A stretch of 64,000 nt of DNA from Metabacillus sp. B2-18 (GCF_021117275.1 NZ_CP088245.1:2517501-2581500), one strand, 5' to 3'; positions 53,635-63,144 are shown, counted from the stretch's first letter. The notes: generated by a model from the letters alone, not told the origin. Translations and numbers: made by a program.

Positions 53635-54129
53635 TTGATTACCAATATTTTCAGGATAGCCACCCCAATTGTCATGTGGGGTATAGTCTTACTCTTTCTA
53701 CCTAAACAATCTTTAAAAAGATATCTGCCTGTTTCACTTTTTTGCTCTTGCCTATTGTTAATAGAAACCCTCTTAAGCATTATTTTTGAATGGTGGAAAG
53801 TAAAAGGAGGCACCAAAAATTTAGTTTTTGATGCATTAACTTTTATTTTTGGTCTTTTTTTCACAACTAATTTGTGGATATTTCATTTTACATATGGAAA
53901 ATTCCTTTTATATGCTCTATGTAATTTATTAATGGATCTTATTTTTGCTTATCCTTTGAATATACTTTTTCAAAAAATTGGACATTACAAGCTAAAAAAG
54001 TTCAATTCAACCACTCTTTTTATTACTTCCTATGCACTAGCTCTTTTAAATTATGGTTTTCAAACATTCATGGAAAAGCAAAACACTCAGAAGACGAATT
54101 ACAATACTCCTACAAAAGACCTTACATAG
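53635..54129 (+). CDS. CBO0543-family membrane protein
   Basis: About 164 residues with five hydrophobic helices: FGLFFTTNLWIFHFTYGKFL and NLLMDLIFAYPLNILFQKIG are typical of the CBO0543 family of Firmicutes, function unknown. The ATG at 53614 has no ribosome binding site, while TTG 53635 lies behind TTGGAGTGAT, so TTG is preferred. It is convergent with the PBP gene. Confidence 0.72.
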   Translation: MITNIFRIATPIVMWGIVLLFLPKQSLKRYLPVSLFCSCLLLIETLLSIIFEWWKVKGGTKNLVFDALTFIFGLFFTTNLWIFHFTYGKFLLYALCNLLMDLIFAYPLNILFQKIGHYKLKKFNSTTLFITSYALALLNYGFQTFMEKQNTQKTNYNTPTKDLT

Positions 54130-54176
54130 GTCTTTTGTAGCTTGAAACGAAAATTTTCTATCATCAATAAGTAAGA

Positions 54177-56236
54177 CTATCTTACCTCATTTGCATATTT
54201 CTTTTGCAAGTCTACATAAGCACCTACGATACGGTTAGCTATTTTTTTATTAACAGGATATTTCTCGGTTCCTGCCCATGGAACAACGACACTAAATGCA
54301 ATTTCTGGCTTATTAGCTGGATAGTAACCAACAAAGTTTAGATTATTCGTTTTTCGTCCCCAATAAGTTCGCTTAGGACCATAGTAAAGAGTTTGAGATG
54401 TTCCTGTTTTTCCAGCAACATCATAATCAAACATATTCTTAGCTGTACCTGAAGTTACCACTAGTTTAAATCCTCTTTGAACTCGATTAATGTCTTCCTC
54501 AGAGTTATTTACTTTATTTAGAATTTCAGGATTTTTATCGATTGCCACCGGTCCTATCCTTTTTCTTCTATAGGGCTATGAATACTTGTAACAACTCTTG
54601 GCTGTACACGGTAACCACCATTAGCGATAGCAGAAACATATTGTGCTAATTGCAGTGGTGTATATGTGTCAAATTGTCCTATGGCAATATCAAGTAATTT
54701 ACCTGCATTATCTGGATTATTTATAAGACCCGACGACTCTTGTGGTAAATCAATTTCTGTTGAGACACCTAAGCCGAATTGAGCAAAATAATTTCTTAGT
54801 TTTTGAAAATCTTCACTAGAAGCATTAAATGGTCCATTTTCTACATATGTAATATCCGCTATTCTCATTGCAACATAAAACATGTAGACATTTGAAGAGC
54901 GTCGTAAGGCATCTAAATCATTTACATAGTTTAGTTGACTATATGATCCTTTAGGTGGGGTTCCTTTAAAGTATAAAGTTTTATCAAAATACCCTTTTCC
55001 ATGAGACATTCCATCTTGATATCCGGCTAAAACTGTTGCTCCTTTTACTGTTGAGCCAGCTTCATATTGTGTAGAGAATGTTCCGTATGCAAAGTCCAAC
55101 ATCTCTCCAGTATTTTCAGGATCAATTTGTTTTCCAGCCATTGCTAAAACATCTCCCTGATAAGGATCCATCATAACCACAAAGGCTCTATCCATTAAGA
55201 AATTTGCAGATGATCTTCTAGCAACACGTAACTCTTCTTCTACTATTTCTTCTACCTTCTGCTGAAGTTCAATATCAAAAGATAGCTTTAAATCATAACC
55301 ACCGCTTCCTTCTTGAACAACTTCTTCTGTAATAACGTTTCCATTTTTATCTGATATGTACTCAATTTTGGCTTTTTTAGAATTTAGATAATCTTCATAC
55401 TGATATTCAAGATAACTTTTTCCAACACGTTCATTTTTAGCATAATCTCGTGCATTATAGTAATCTTCACGAGATTGTAAAATGCCTTCTTCTGGTGATG
55501 ATACTTTACCAAAGATTGTTTTTAAAGATTCATAAGGGTACTCTCGGGCCCAATCTGTAATTACATCTACACCAGGTAATTCTTCCAGGTGCTCAGCAAC
55601 TCTAGCTAATTCTTTTTCTGTTAAATTCAAAGACTTAACGACCTGTGGTTCATATTGATATCCAGACGAGAAACGAGTGTATATATATGCGAGTTCTTTT
55701 TCTTCCAAGTTTTCTTCGATTGCTCTTATTTCCTCTATAGGTACTCGGTCAATTTGTAGTTTGTAAGTTTGGGATGGTTCTAATTCTAACTCTTCTTTTT
55801 TTAGCAGTTTCTTTGCCTCTTTAGGATGAGAAGCTAACCAGTAATCACGTATATCACGCTCTTTAAGCTCTTTCTTTAAGTAATCAGGGTCATAATGAAT
55901 ATATGTTGATAATTTAAGAGCAGTTGAGATTTTGTCAGAAGTTTTGGTTGTTTTGTCCACTGTATATGTAATCGCTGGTACACTTTTATTATCTACAACA
56001 ATACGATTATGCCGATCATACATTTTTCCACGAGGAGCTGGCAAACTTGCATAATCAGATTCAGTACGAGATACCTCTTTTGAAAAAGTCTCTCCTTGTA
56101 CAATTTGCACCACTCCAAGACGTACAATTAATGCGACAAACATCATAAAAATAACAAAAAAGAAAACGTTCGTTCTTATGTATCTCGACCTTTTTAGCTT
56201 TCTATTATCTTCAGAAATCGTTTTTTCCTTTTTCAA
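54177..56236 (-). pseudogene. pbpA: Class B penicillin-binding protein (PbpA/PBP2-like), one frameshift
   Basis: Two frames together give about 690 residues of a class B PBP. The first (560 residues) has a membrane anchor (VFFVIFMMFVALIVRLGVVQ), the dimerisation domain and the transpeptidase with S395TVK and SSN; the second (54177-54548) carries the KTG motif (AGKTGTSQT) and the C-terminus. The break is at GAAAAAGG (54558-54564): one more A would give EEKRIGPVAIDKNPEI. As written the product lacks the KTG box and would be inactive. It cross-links peptidoglycan together with a SEDS partner when intact. A SEDS gene lies 1.6 kb upstream. Confidence 0.9.
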
Positions 56237-56571
56237 TATTAACCCAACCTTTTATTTCTAGTATTCAAGATTCACAGAAGAGTCACCCAATTATTTACAA
56301 TGTTAAATTATACCATAATTTCAACAGTAGATATTAAAAAATTTAGATGTACTCTCATAAATTAATCTAGTCAGTTAAAGGTTAAAAACACACTCTAGTA
56401 CATTGATGTTTTTTAGTTGAATTGTTAAGGTAGATTTTCTGAAACAAATGAAGCCTGAAAATGAACTTGTATTTATGTTAATCGGTGTCATCCTCAGATA
56501 TAGTAACTAAGAACAATAAATTTGTAGAATTTTGTTGAGGATGAAAGTTTATAGAATCCTATATATAGTTG
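56237..56571. other. Gene-free region upstream of the orphan riboswitch
   Basis: No gene or RNA motif recognised between the PBP start and the c-di-GMP riboswitch. Confidence 0.45.
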
Positions 56572-56652
56572 TTAAAGGCAAACTTATTGAAAAGTAAGGA
56601 CGTAAAGCTACGAGTCTAAAGTCTTAGACTATGACAGTCGAGTTGCCAAATG
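56572..56652 (+). promoter_or_regulatory. c-di-GMP-I (GEMM) riboswitch, without an adjacent gene
   Basis: AAAGGCAAAC opens and GAGTTGCCAAA closes the motif (GGCAA / TTGCC). The first hairpin CTTATT-GAAA-AGTAAG has a GAAA tetraloop, and GGACGTAAAGCTACGAG with CTAAA and GACAG follows: the consensus GACGCAAAGCC ... CTA ... CAG of the class I c-di-GMP riboswitch. The RNA is on the plus strand, but the next gene on that strand is at 60.1 kb, and no terminator with a T run follows closely. Confidence 0.85.
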
Positions 56653-56687
56653 TGATCCAAATATTCTTGAAGTGTAACTTGTTGCAA

Positions 56688-56874
56688 AATAAGCGGAGAA
56701 ATTCCTCTTATTGAAGAAATAGCGCAAAAAATAGATGATATAGACGGAAAGATTCCGCCTATTTCATCAAAAAAGAAGATAATGGACCATTTTACTTTGT
56801 TTAACCGGAAAAACTCCGCTTATATACCCCAAACCAAGTTCCATTCTTCAGTTTAACCGGAAATAATCCGCTTA
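56688..56874. repeat. Array of four CGGA-TCCG hairpins
   Basis: Four short palindromes of the form TAAnCGGA-N4..5-TCCGnTTA: 56688-56712 (AATAAG / CTTATT arms), 56741-56761 (TAGACGGAA / TTCCGCCTA), 56801-56822 and 56854-56874. The repeats start 35 bases behind the riboswitch. No coding sense. Confidence 0.7.
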
Positions 56875-56935
56875 TTTTAACTATTGGTTTCTCAATTAAT
56901 GATAAGCAAGAAGGTCTTCTTTATTTATCCACCCT

Positions 56936-57700
56936 CTAATCTTGGTATACTTTTTGAACTCCATATTTAAATCCACAATACTGATAATTTTGTTTTTTGT
57001 ACATTTCTCTCGGAGTGTCTTCTCCATCAGCAATTAAGATTACCGTTTTTTGAGGAAATGTTTCCATTACATAGTTTTGAAGTTTACTTCCTATTCCTTT
57101 GTTTCGGTATTTCTCTTCAACACTCAAATTATCAATTTCTGCCGTTTCATTGGAGATAATAATATCAACATAGCCTGCTGGATTCCCTTTATAATAAGCC
57201 AAAATCTGAAGAATATTTGGATCTTCGAATTGACGTTTTATGAGGTCTTTTTTCTGGTTTGCAAACTCACTACCATACTCTAAATCATGCTGATACTGTA
57301 GATGAAGACATGTTTCTACATTTTCTTCTGTCACTTCTTTTATTTCTATATCAGGGTTATTGACCAACTTTGGAAAGTGTTTTGGTTGAATAGCATATAA
57401 TTCTATAAATCCTATCTCATATCCCCTATCTTCTAGGTAAGCATTAAGTTCTGTTGTTGGTTTTTTATTAGCAGGAAAATAAAACTTCACATGTTTTTGA
57501 CCATTTTTCTGATGATATTCTCTTAAGTACTTTTCAACTGGTTTAAATTCAGGTAATGACGGTAGTTCCTTAAACTCTATAAAATTACTATCATACCTAA
57601 CTAACATCTCAGGATAGTGAAATTGTTTATATACGTTATTTTCAGCCACTACTTTTCCAAGTGTATAAATATCTTCAAATGATATTTGCTTCATTGTCAT
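56936..57700 (-). CDS. GNAT-family N-acetyltransferase (two-domain)
   Basis: A 254-residue protein: residues 1-120 a degenerate GNAT-like half, 125-250 a GNAT domain with AEIDNLSVEEKYRNKGIGSK (motif A, RNKGIG) and MYKKQNYQYCGFKYGVQK at the end. The substrate is unknown. It lies between the SEDS operon and the PBP gene, in the same direction. Confidence 0.82.
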   Translation of the reverse strand: MTMKQISFEDIYTLGKVVAENNVYKQFHYPEMLVRYDSNFIEFKELPSLPEFKPVEKYLREYHQKNGQKHVKFYFPANKKPTTELNAYLEDRGYEIGFIELYAIQPKHFPKLVNNPDIEIKEVTEENVETCLHLQYQHDLEYGSEFANQKKDLIKRQFEDPNILQILAYYKGNPAGYVDIIISNETAEIDNLSVEEKYRNKGIGSKLQNYVMETFPQKTVILIADGEDTPREMYKKQNYQYCGFKYGVQKVYQD

Positions 57701-57788
57701 ACTCCTAATTTTAAAGTCTTTCCTCTATTTTATCATCAAACGTCCCATACCATTTCACTTTTCGAAAAGCACGGTTATTAGCTACATT

Positions 57789-59054
57789 CTAAGTACTTAT
57801 GACCATATTTTTACGACGATAGACACTTAATACAATTCCTATTAAAACAGCATTGAATAGAGTCGGCATTAATCCATAGCTTATAAACGGCAGTGACATT
57901 GTAGTCAAAGGGAAGATTCCTATTACCATTCCGATATTACTGAACAATTGAACTGCATAAAGTGTTACTGCACCTACAAGAAGAAGCTTGCCATATGAAT
58001 CATTTATTTGATGAAAAACAACAATAATTCTAGCTACAAATAGCGAGAGAATGACAACAAGAATCATGGCAAAAACCCAGCCGTAATAATAGGTAAAGGT
58101 GACAAAAACGAAATTAGTATGAGCCTGAGGAATAAATTCATTTCCTATTGAGTTTCCAAACCAACCTGCATTATAAATGAACTCTTTTGAATATAAGTAT
58201 GGATACCCTGCACCAGTTGCATATTTTTCAGGGTTTAAAAATCCCAATAATCTATCCTTTTGATATAGTGGCATATAATACCATGCTAATACTCCTATAA
58301 TCATAAATAAACTAATCATACTTCCCCAAATACTGAAGAGCGTTTTCCGATTAAATTTGCTCCATCCTAGCATTGAGATGACCATGACAACATATATGTA
58401 GGTTGTAGCTATGCTATTTGCGATAAAGAATAAATTTGTAGAAATAAAAAATAATAGAACAAAATGCCACACCTTTAACTTTCCACTATGAAAAAAACTA
58501 GCCCAAGCAAAGAAAAACAAAGGTACTGCCATCAAGCTTTCTATTGTAATTGGTCCCACTCTCAAAACAGGAAGACCACCAATTGTTGTGTTTGAGAAAA
58601 CACAAATTGATAAAAGCAGCAATATACCTAGTGTGTAAAAGAACCACCCTAGATTAATAAACTTTTTATAATCCAGTAACATAAGCCCTATAGCTATTAC
58701 ACTTCCGAGAAAAGTAAAAATAATCTTATATGTCATAAAATGAGTTTCATCCATATAACCTAGCGGCAATAATGGCAGAAAACCTAAACATAAAATCGCT
58801 ACTAGCAAAATAATACTAAACCAATCTACTCTTGGTCGATGAATTTTATCAAAATGTCTACCAAGATCGATCGGACTTCCCATCTGCTCAATTGCCTTTT
58901 CTTCAGCATTTGATTCATCAAAGCCCTTTTCTATCCATTCTTTCTTTCCATGTGTTAAATGAAAATCAAGTTCTTTGGAAACATATTCCCTTGCTTCTTT
59001 TGACTTAATATGAGTGGTGACTTCATTTAGGAAGATGCTTCGTTTATTCTTCAT
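57789..59054 (-). CDS. SEDS-family (FtsW/RodA) protein with HAAS/permease-prefix domain
   Basis: A 421-residue protein. Residues 1-75 are a cytoplasmic helical prefix (VTTHIKSKEAREYVSKELDF HLTHGKKEWIEKGF, AEEKAIEQMGSP) as found next to PadR regulators. Then come ten membrane helices of the SEDS superfamily, with the SEDS features AHTNFVFVTFTYYYGWVFAM and TTMSLPFISYG near the end. SEDS proteins polymerise lipid II into glycan strands and work with class B PBPs. It is the third gene of an ECF sigma - PadR operon, which suggests a conditional wall synthase. Confidence 0.88.
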   Translation of the reverse strand: MKNKRSIFLNEVTTHIKSKEAREYVSKELDFHLTHGKKEWIEKGFDESNAEEKAIEQMGSPIDLGRHFDKIHRPRVDWFSIILLVAILCLGFLPLLPLGYMDETHFMTYKIIFTFLGSVIAIGLMLLDYKKFINLGWFFYTLGILLLLSICVFSNTTIGGLPVLRVGPITIESLMAVPLFFFAWASFFHSGKLKVWHFVLLFFISTNLFFIANSIATTYIYVVMVISMLGWSKFNRKTLFSIWGSMISLFMIIGVLAWYYMPLYQKDRLLGFLNPEKYATGAGYPYLYSKEFIYNAGWFGNSIGNEFIPQAHTNFVFVTFTYYYGWVFAMILVVILSLFVARIIVVFHQINDSYGKLLLVGAVTLYAVQLFSNIGMVIGIFPLTTMSLPFISYGLMPTLFNAVLIGIVLSVYRRKNMVIST

Positions 59055-59060
59055 ATTTCC

Positions 59061-59468
59061 TCACCCCTCTAATAATTCTCTTAACACAACATGTTTTTTC
59101 ACATTGTTTTTTTCTGCCTTATGTAATAGTTTTCTGCCTCTATTATTTAGTTGATAATGCTTTCCTTCCGATTCATCCCATCTTGCTAGTAAACAATTAT
59201 TCTGCTCTAATCGATGAAGAAGAGTATAGATAAAGCCTTCATTGTCCTCAAATTTAAGAATACCTCGCCCTCGTAAATGCTTCGTTAAATCATACCCTGT
59301 TTTTTCATGAACAAGTAGCTGCATGACAGCTAAGAATACTTCTTCATCACTAATAGTAAGTTTGTTGATTTTATTTTGAACATTTTGTTGATGTTGATCA
59401 GTAAAATTCAACTGTTTAAACGTTGTTTTCTCCATCGACTTTCGAAGACGCTTTAAACGATCTTCCAT
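59061..59468 (-). CDS. PadR-family transcriptional regulator
   Basis: A 135-residue protein whose residues 35-125 form a PadR winged helix: EEVFLAVMQLLVHEKTGYDL, EGFIYTLLHRLEQNNCLLAR, WDESEGKHYQLNNRGRKLL. It is the middle gene of the operon, two bases behind the sigma gene and six before the SEDS gene. PadR proteins beside HAAS-domain membrane proteins probably act as their repressors or sensors. Confidence 0.85.
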   Translation of the reverse strand: MEDRLKRLRKSMEKTTFKQLNFTDQHQQNVQNKINKLTISDEEVFLAVMQLLVHEKTGYDLTKHLRGRGILKFEDNEGFIYTLLHRLEQNNCLLARWDESEGKHYQLNNRGRKLLHKAEKNNVKKHVVLRELLEG

Positions 59469-59470
59469 TT

Positions 59471-60004
59471 CTATTCCTCCAAACTGTCTTTTAAAAGTTC
59501 TTTAGCTCTTTTAAGACGTGTTTTAACAGTGCTTTCCTTTTTCTCTATTAATAAAGCAATTTCTTTAATCAATAACTCTTCATAATAATAGAGATAAATC
59601 ACTTCTCGATATTTTATTGGGAGGTTCATTACAGCAGATACAAGTCTATGATCCTCGTCTTTTTGTATAAGTGTCTGCTCAATAGTTTCCCCATTGGTCG
59701 AAGTATTGGTTGATTCCTCTTCTGTAACAATTACATTTTTGTTGTACCAACTTTTTAGATAATCTTTACAATGATTAATGGCGATTCTCCAAACCCATGT
59801 TCTTAGCTTTGATTTTTTATTAAATGTTGGATAAGCCTTATAACACTTAATAAAGATCTCCTGAGTTAGATCCTCTGCTACTGCTTTATTTTTTACATAG
59901 GAATAAACGAGGTGTAATATTTCCTGGCCGTACCTTTTCATAATCTCATCCATTACTTCTTCAATATTCTCGTTTCCAATTATATCTATTGTTATTTCCT
60001 GCAC
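59471..60004 (-). CDS. ECF sigma factor
   Basis: A 177-residue sigma-70 family protein with region 2 (ILHLVYSYVKNKAVAEDLTQ EIFIKCYKA, then LRTWVWRIAINHCKDYLKSW) and region 4 (PIKYREVIYLYYYEELLIKE IALL, ESTVKTRLKRAKELL). It resembles SigV/SigW/YlaC. The GTG at 60004 has GGGGGG six bases upstream. No anti-sigma gene follows; the next genes encode a PadR regulator and a SEDS protein. Confidence 0.9.
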   Translation of the reverse strand: MQEITIDIIGNENIEEVMDEIMKRYGQEILHLVYSYVKNKAVAEDLTQEIFIKCYKAYPTFNKKSKLRTWVWRIAINHCKDYLKSWYNKNVIVTEEESTNTSTNGETIEQTLIQKDEDHRLVSAVMNLPIKYREVIYLYYYEELLIKEIALLIEKKESTVKTRLKRAKELLKDSLEE

Positions 60005-60029
60005 ATCTGTCCCCCCTACTTACTTCTTA

Positions 60030-60057
60030 GACGAAGATCATCTAAATAAAGTTTGTT
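60030..60057 (-). promoter_or_regulatory. ECF-type promoter of the sigma operon (autoregulation)
   Basis: The reverse strand has AACAAAC, then 17 bases, then CGTC. This fits the AAC (-35) and CGTC (-10) elements known for SigV/SigW-type promoters. The transcript would start about 20 bases before the sigma gene. Confidence 0.55.
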
Positions 60058-60180
60058 TTTATTAAGAATTTATTAAATTTATTCGCCACATAATAGCTAT
60101 ACAATAATTTTAGTATGAAAAAAAGATTCCTCACAACCCTATCATGTATATTTTATAAGGATTACGGAGAAATTAAGAAT

Positions 60181-60630
60181 ATGAAATCAAATAAAGTAAA
60201 TGACTATAAAGCAAGTACACAAGGAATTATGAAATTTATGTTAGGGATTTATTTTCTTACATTTTCGGTAGGAATTATGACCTTTTATTTAAGAGGTGAA
60301 TTAACGCAAGGGAACTTCTATTTTTTTACGAAGACAAGTTTAATCTATCTTGTAATTTGTTTTATTTTATACTGTGCAATTAAAAGTCAAAGGTTAATAC
60401 TTAAAGAAGAATATTTAATTCTTACCATTTTTGGATGGAATCGATATAAGATATCTATTTATGATATCGAGAAGTGTGAATTTGGAAAAGTTAATGGTGA
60501 AAGAGTAATTCATATCACGTTAAACAAAAAAATAAAATGCGCTTTTCCATATTATCCATTTCAAAATGCTTGGGAAGAAATAAGTTATACAATAAAAGAA
60601 AAAAACAAAAGCATTCAATTACATCTATAA
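60181..60630 (+). CDS. Membrane protein with PH-like domain
   Basis: About 149 residues: two membrane helices (IMKFMLGIYFLTFSVGIMTF and SLIYLVICFILYCAIK) followed by a small beta-rich region (RLILKEEYLILTIFGWNRYK ISIYDIEKCEFG) like the bacterial PH domain. ATG 60181 is preferred because GGAGA lies ten bases upstream; the earlier ATG at 60115 has no ribosome binding site. Divergent from the sigma operon. Function unknown. Confidence 0.7.
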   Translation: MKSNKVNDYKASTQGIMKFMLGIYFLTFSVGIMTFYLRGELTQGNFYFFTKTSLIYLVICFILYCAIKSQRLILKEEYLILTIFGWNRYKISIYDIEKCEFGKVNGERVIHITLNKKIKCAFPYYPFQNAWEEISYTIKEKNKSIQLHL

Positions 60631-60685
60631 TTAAAGCCTTTGAATAAGCTTGTTTTCCATCGAGCAGCTAATTTTCAGCAATCTG

Positions 60686-60719
60686 GCGCCATTCTTACAA
60701 TAAGAATTGGCGCTTTTTA
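60686..60719 (+). terminator. Terminator of the PH-like membrane protein gene
   Basis: GCGCCATTCTTA / TAAGAATTGGCGC (one bulge) followed by TTTTT. Confidence 0.88.
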
Positions 60720-60833
60720 TCATTTTAAAGGAAACAATAAGGGTAAATAATCAGAATAGATATTTTTTTCTGAATCCCTTATAATATGTAAAGGCTTATT
60801 GTAATATTTCATCTTAAAAGGAGGTAGATAAGA

Positions 60834-61259
60834 ATGGCCATATTTAAGGAAATTACAGTAGAAACATCCGTTCAAGCACCAGTTGAAAAGGTGTGGGAAT
60901 TTTGGACAGAACCAACGCATATTACAAAATGGAACTTCGCTTCAGACGATTGGCACTCTCCTTTTGCTGAGAATGATTTAAGAGAGGGTGGAAAATTCAC
61001 ATCAAGAATGGAAGCAAAAGATGGTAGCTTTGGCTTTGATTTTGGCGGAGTTTATGATGAAATAAAATTACATGAGGTCATAGCTTATACTATGGAGGAT
61101 GGCAGAAAAGTAAGAATTTCTTTTAACGACAGAGCAGGAGAAACTGAAATTATTGAAACTTTTGATGCAGAAACTAGTAATTCCATTGACCTACAACAAC
61201 AAGGATGGCAAGCGATTTTAAATAATTTTAAAAAATACATTGATTCAACAAACAATTAA
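60834..61259 (+). CDS. SRPBCC (AHSA1-like) protein
   Basis: A 141-residue START-like protein: VETSVQAPVEKVWEFWTEPT HITKWN at the N-terminus and FDFGGVYDEIKLHEVIAYTM in the middle mark the AHSA1 group, with WQAILNNFKKYI as the C-terminal helix lining the cavity. Such proteins bind hydrophobic ligands; no specific ligand can be named. AAAGGAGG lies ten bases upstream of the ATG. Confidence 0.88.
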   Translation: MAIFKEITVETSVQAPVEKVWEFWTEPTHITKWNFASDDWHSPFAENDLREGGKFTSRMEAKDGSFGFDFGGVYDEIKLHEVIAYTMEDGRKVRISFNDRAGETEIIETFDAETSNSIDLQQQGWQAILNNFKKYIDSTNN

Positions 61260-61381
61260 AATTATCTCTATTCAATCCTTTTAATATGCTTCAAAATTAA
61301 GGTGGGGTATCTGTTATTAAGTATAGATCTACAGACACCTCCATTTTCTCACTTACCTTATCCTTGATATGCAGGATAATC

Positions 61382-62143
61382 TCAAGTAATCTTACTTCTA
61401 AGATAACCCTCGAATGTAATTCTGCCCATTTTTCGAGAAAAATTGGTATTCTCTCCATTAGAAAAAGCCTTAAAAAGTTTTCCTGGTAGAGATATGCTTA
61501 AAACTTTATTATTCTCGTTATTTATTTTGATTTTTAAGTCAGCCATTTCTTTTAATGTTCCAATATCAGGACCACCAAAATCCTCTATTTTACCTTGAGG
61601 CCCTTTATCCACAATACCTAATAGATGATTTGCAAATTCATTTACATCCACGCTTTGACATTTAAAGTTTCCAGGAACAAAGTATCTGTTAAGAACGGCT
61701 CTTGATAGAAATAAGTCATCGATGAAATGGTGAAACTGAGTAGAACGTACAATTGTATGTGGGATTGAACTATTTTTCAACAGAATTTCTGCTTCAAGTT
61801 TATGCTTATAATATTTAATTGGTATTTTATCTATTCCAACAATTGAAGGATAAATAAAATGTTTTATGTGTTGCGCTCTTTTTAAGAAAACGTTAAAACC
61901 TGTAACCTCAACAACTTTTGAATGTTTATTTGGACTTGTAGCTGAGTGAATAATAACATCCACATCTTTTGCTGCTTCTTCTAAACCTTCACCAGAAAAT
62001 AAATCGCTATAAATCCACTCAAAATGCTCAATTCCTTTAGGCTTTTTTCTAGAAGTTATTTTAACTTCATTTTTAGAACCTTTTAGTTGATTAAGCAAAG
62101 CAGAACCGAGATGACCTGTTGAACCAGTAACAAGTATCCTCAA
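61382..62143 (-). CDS. NmrA-like NAD(P)-binding SDR (atypical)
   Basis: A 253-residue protein starting MRILVTGSTGHLGSALLNQL, the TGxxGxxG nucleotide loop of atypical SDRs. VDVIIHSATSPNKHSK and YYKHKLEAEILLKNSSIPHT IVRSTQFHHF are typical of the NmrA/YwnB group, which lacks a clear catalytic triad. Role unknown; often a quinone or NADPH-related reductase. Confidence 0.82.
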   Translation of the reverse strand: MRILVTGSTGHLGSALLNQLKGSKNEVKITSRKKPKGIEHFEWIYSDLFSGEGLEEAAKDVDVIIHSATSPNKHSKVVEVTGFNVFLKRAQHIKHFIYPSIVGIDKIPIKYYKHKLEAEILLKNSSIPHTIVRSTQFHHFIDDLFLSRAVLNRYFVPGNFKCQSVDVNEFANHLLGIVDKGPQGKIEDFGGPDIGTLKEMADLKIKINNENNKVLSISLPGKLFKAFSNGENTNFSRKMGRITFEGYLRSKIT

Positions 62144-62188
62144 CTACAACACTCCTACTCTCATAGTGTTTCACTCATATAAGTATAG

Positions 62189-62659
62189 TTATTCCCTCTC
62201 TCTTGCTCGTTGTGTATCTCTAATATTTTTTTGTACTGTAATCGCAGCAAACAAAGAAAGTGCAAAGGCCATAGCATAAAAACCCTTTTCACTAAGTGTA
62301 ATACTACTTGCATTGTATAGTCCAATAGCAATTAACGATATTGCAATAACCAATGCTAACCAACTAATACCATAATAAATATTTGTAACAGGTATTCCTT
62401 CATCTTTATCTCTTACTGCCTTTTGCAAGGATATAGCAGCATATAATCCAAATACTAAAATGGCAAAATAATAACCTTTTTCGTTCAATTGCATGGTTGC
62501 ATTGAATAGGCCAATTAAATAGGCGGTTACTCCAATTAATAACGCTGACCAAGATGCCCCTTTGAAGGCAGCTGTTGGCTCTCCCTCCACTCTTTTCATT
62601 TCAATTTTAAGTTCTTCCTGTTCATTTTTTTCTAACGAGCCTTCATTATTGTTTGACAA
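62189..62659 (-). CDS. YiaA/YiaB-family membrane protein
   Basis: A 156-residue protein made of two repeats of the YiaA/B two-helix unit: [20 protein letters not shown] with [20 protein letters not shown], and [20 protein letters not shown] with [20 protein letters not shown]. Each is followed by a conserved charged V/IRD. The N-terminal 30 residues are acidic and cytoplasmic. Function unknown, in the inner membrane. Confidence 0.85.
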   Translation of the reverse strand: MSNNNEGSLEKNEQEELKIEMKRVEGEPTAAFKGASWSALLIGVTAYLIGLFNATMQLNEKGYYFAILVFGLYAAISLQKAVRDKDEGIPVTNIYYGISWLALVIAISLIAIGLYNASSITLSEKGFYAMAFALSLFAAITVQKNIRDTQRARERE

Positions 62660-62956
62660 TGTAATCCCTCCCTTATACGATTATAAAAACCAAAACACTC
62701 TTAAATAAATATATTTTAAAGTTATATATTCTGAACCTAAATTGACATAAGAATTTGTAAACAATCCATATCATAGTCGTATCCAGCGACAAATAACCTT
62801 TCGAAAATCCCCCTCATTAAATCACTCTTTTTTACATACAAAGACCATTATTATGTTAAAAAATGTTTAAGCTTATTTTTTATAAGTTCTAAATATAAAG
62901 CAGCTAACCATCAAACTGACTTCAACATATTAATTATCGAAATTATAAAATATCAC
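62660..62956. other. Gene-free region
   Basis: AT-rich, no frame with start signals and no motif recognised before the terminator at 62957. Confidence 0.45.
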
Positions 62957-62992
62957 AAAAAACACACCACTATCTTTATCGGTGTGTTTATT
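62957..62992. terminator. Bidirectional terminator
   Basis: AAACACACC / GGTGTGTTT with T runs on both strands; on the reverse strand it would end the transcript of the gene at 63145-63627. Confidence 0.75.
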
Positions 62993-63144
62993 TTATATAA
63001 AAAATCTAGAATATTCTGATATATTTATTTCGTTTTCAAATGAAGTATTATACATATTTCTTTATTTGTGACTACTTGCAATGACGATGTTTTTATTAGT
63101 TAATGAGCCTCGATGTGTAAAGACAAAAGATAAAAAATCGTTTT

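Noticed and set aside
56688..56874. Regular short palindromes that could suggest a CRISPR array
   Set aside because: The repeats are only about 20 bases, diverged, unevenly spaced and palindromic, and no cas genes are near.
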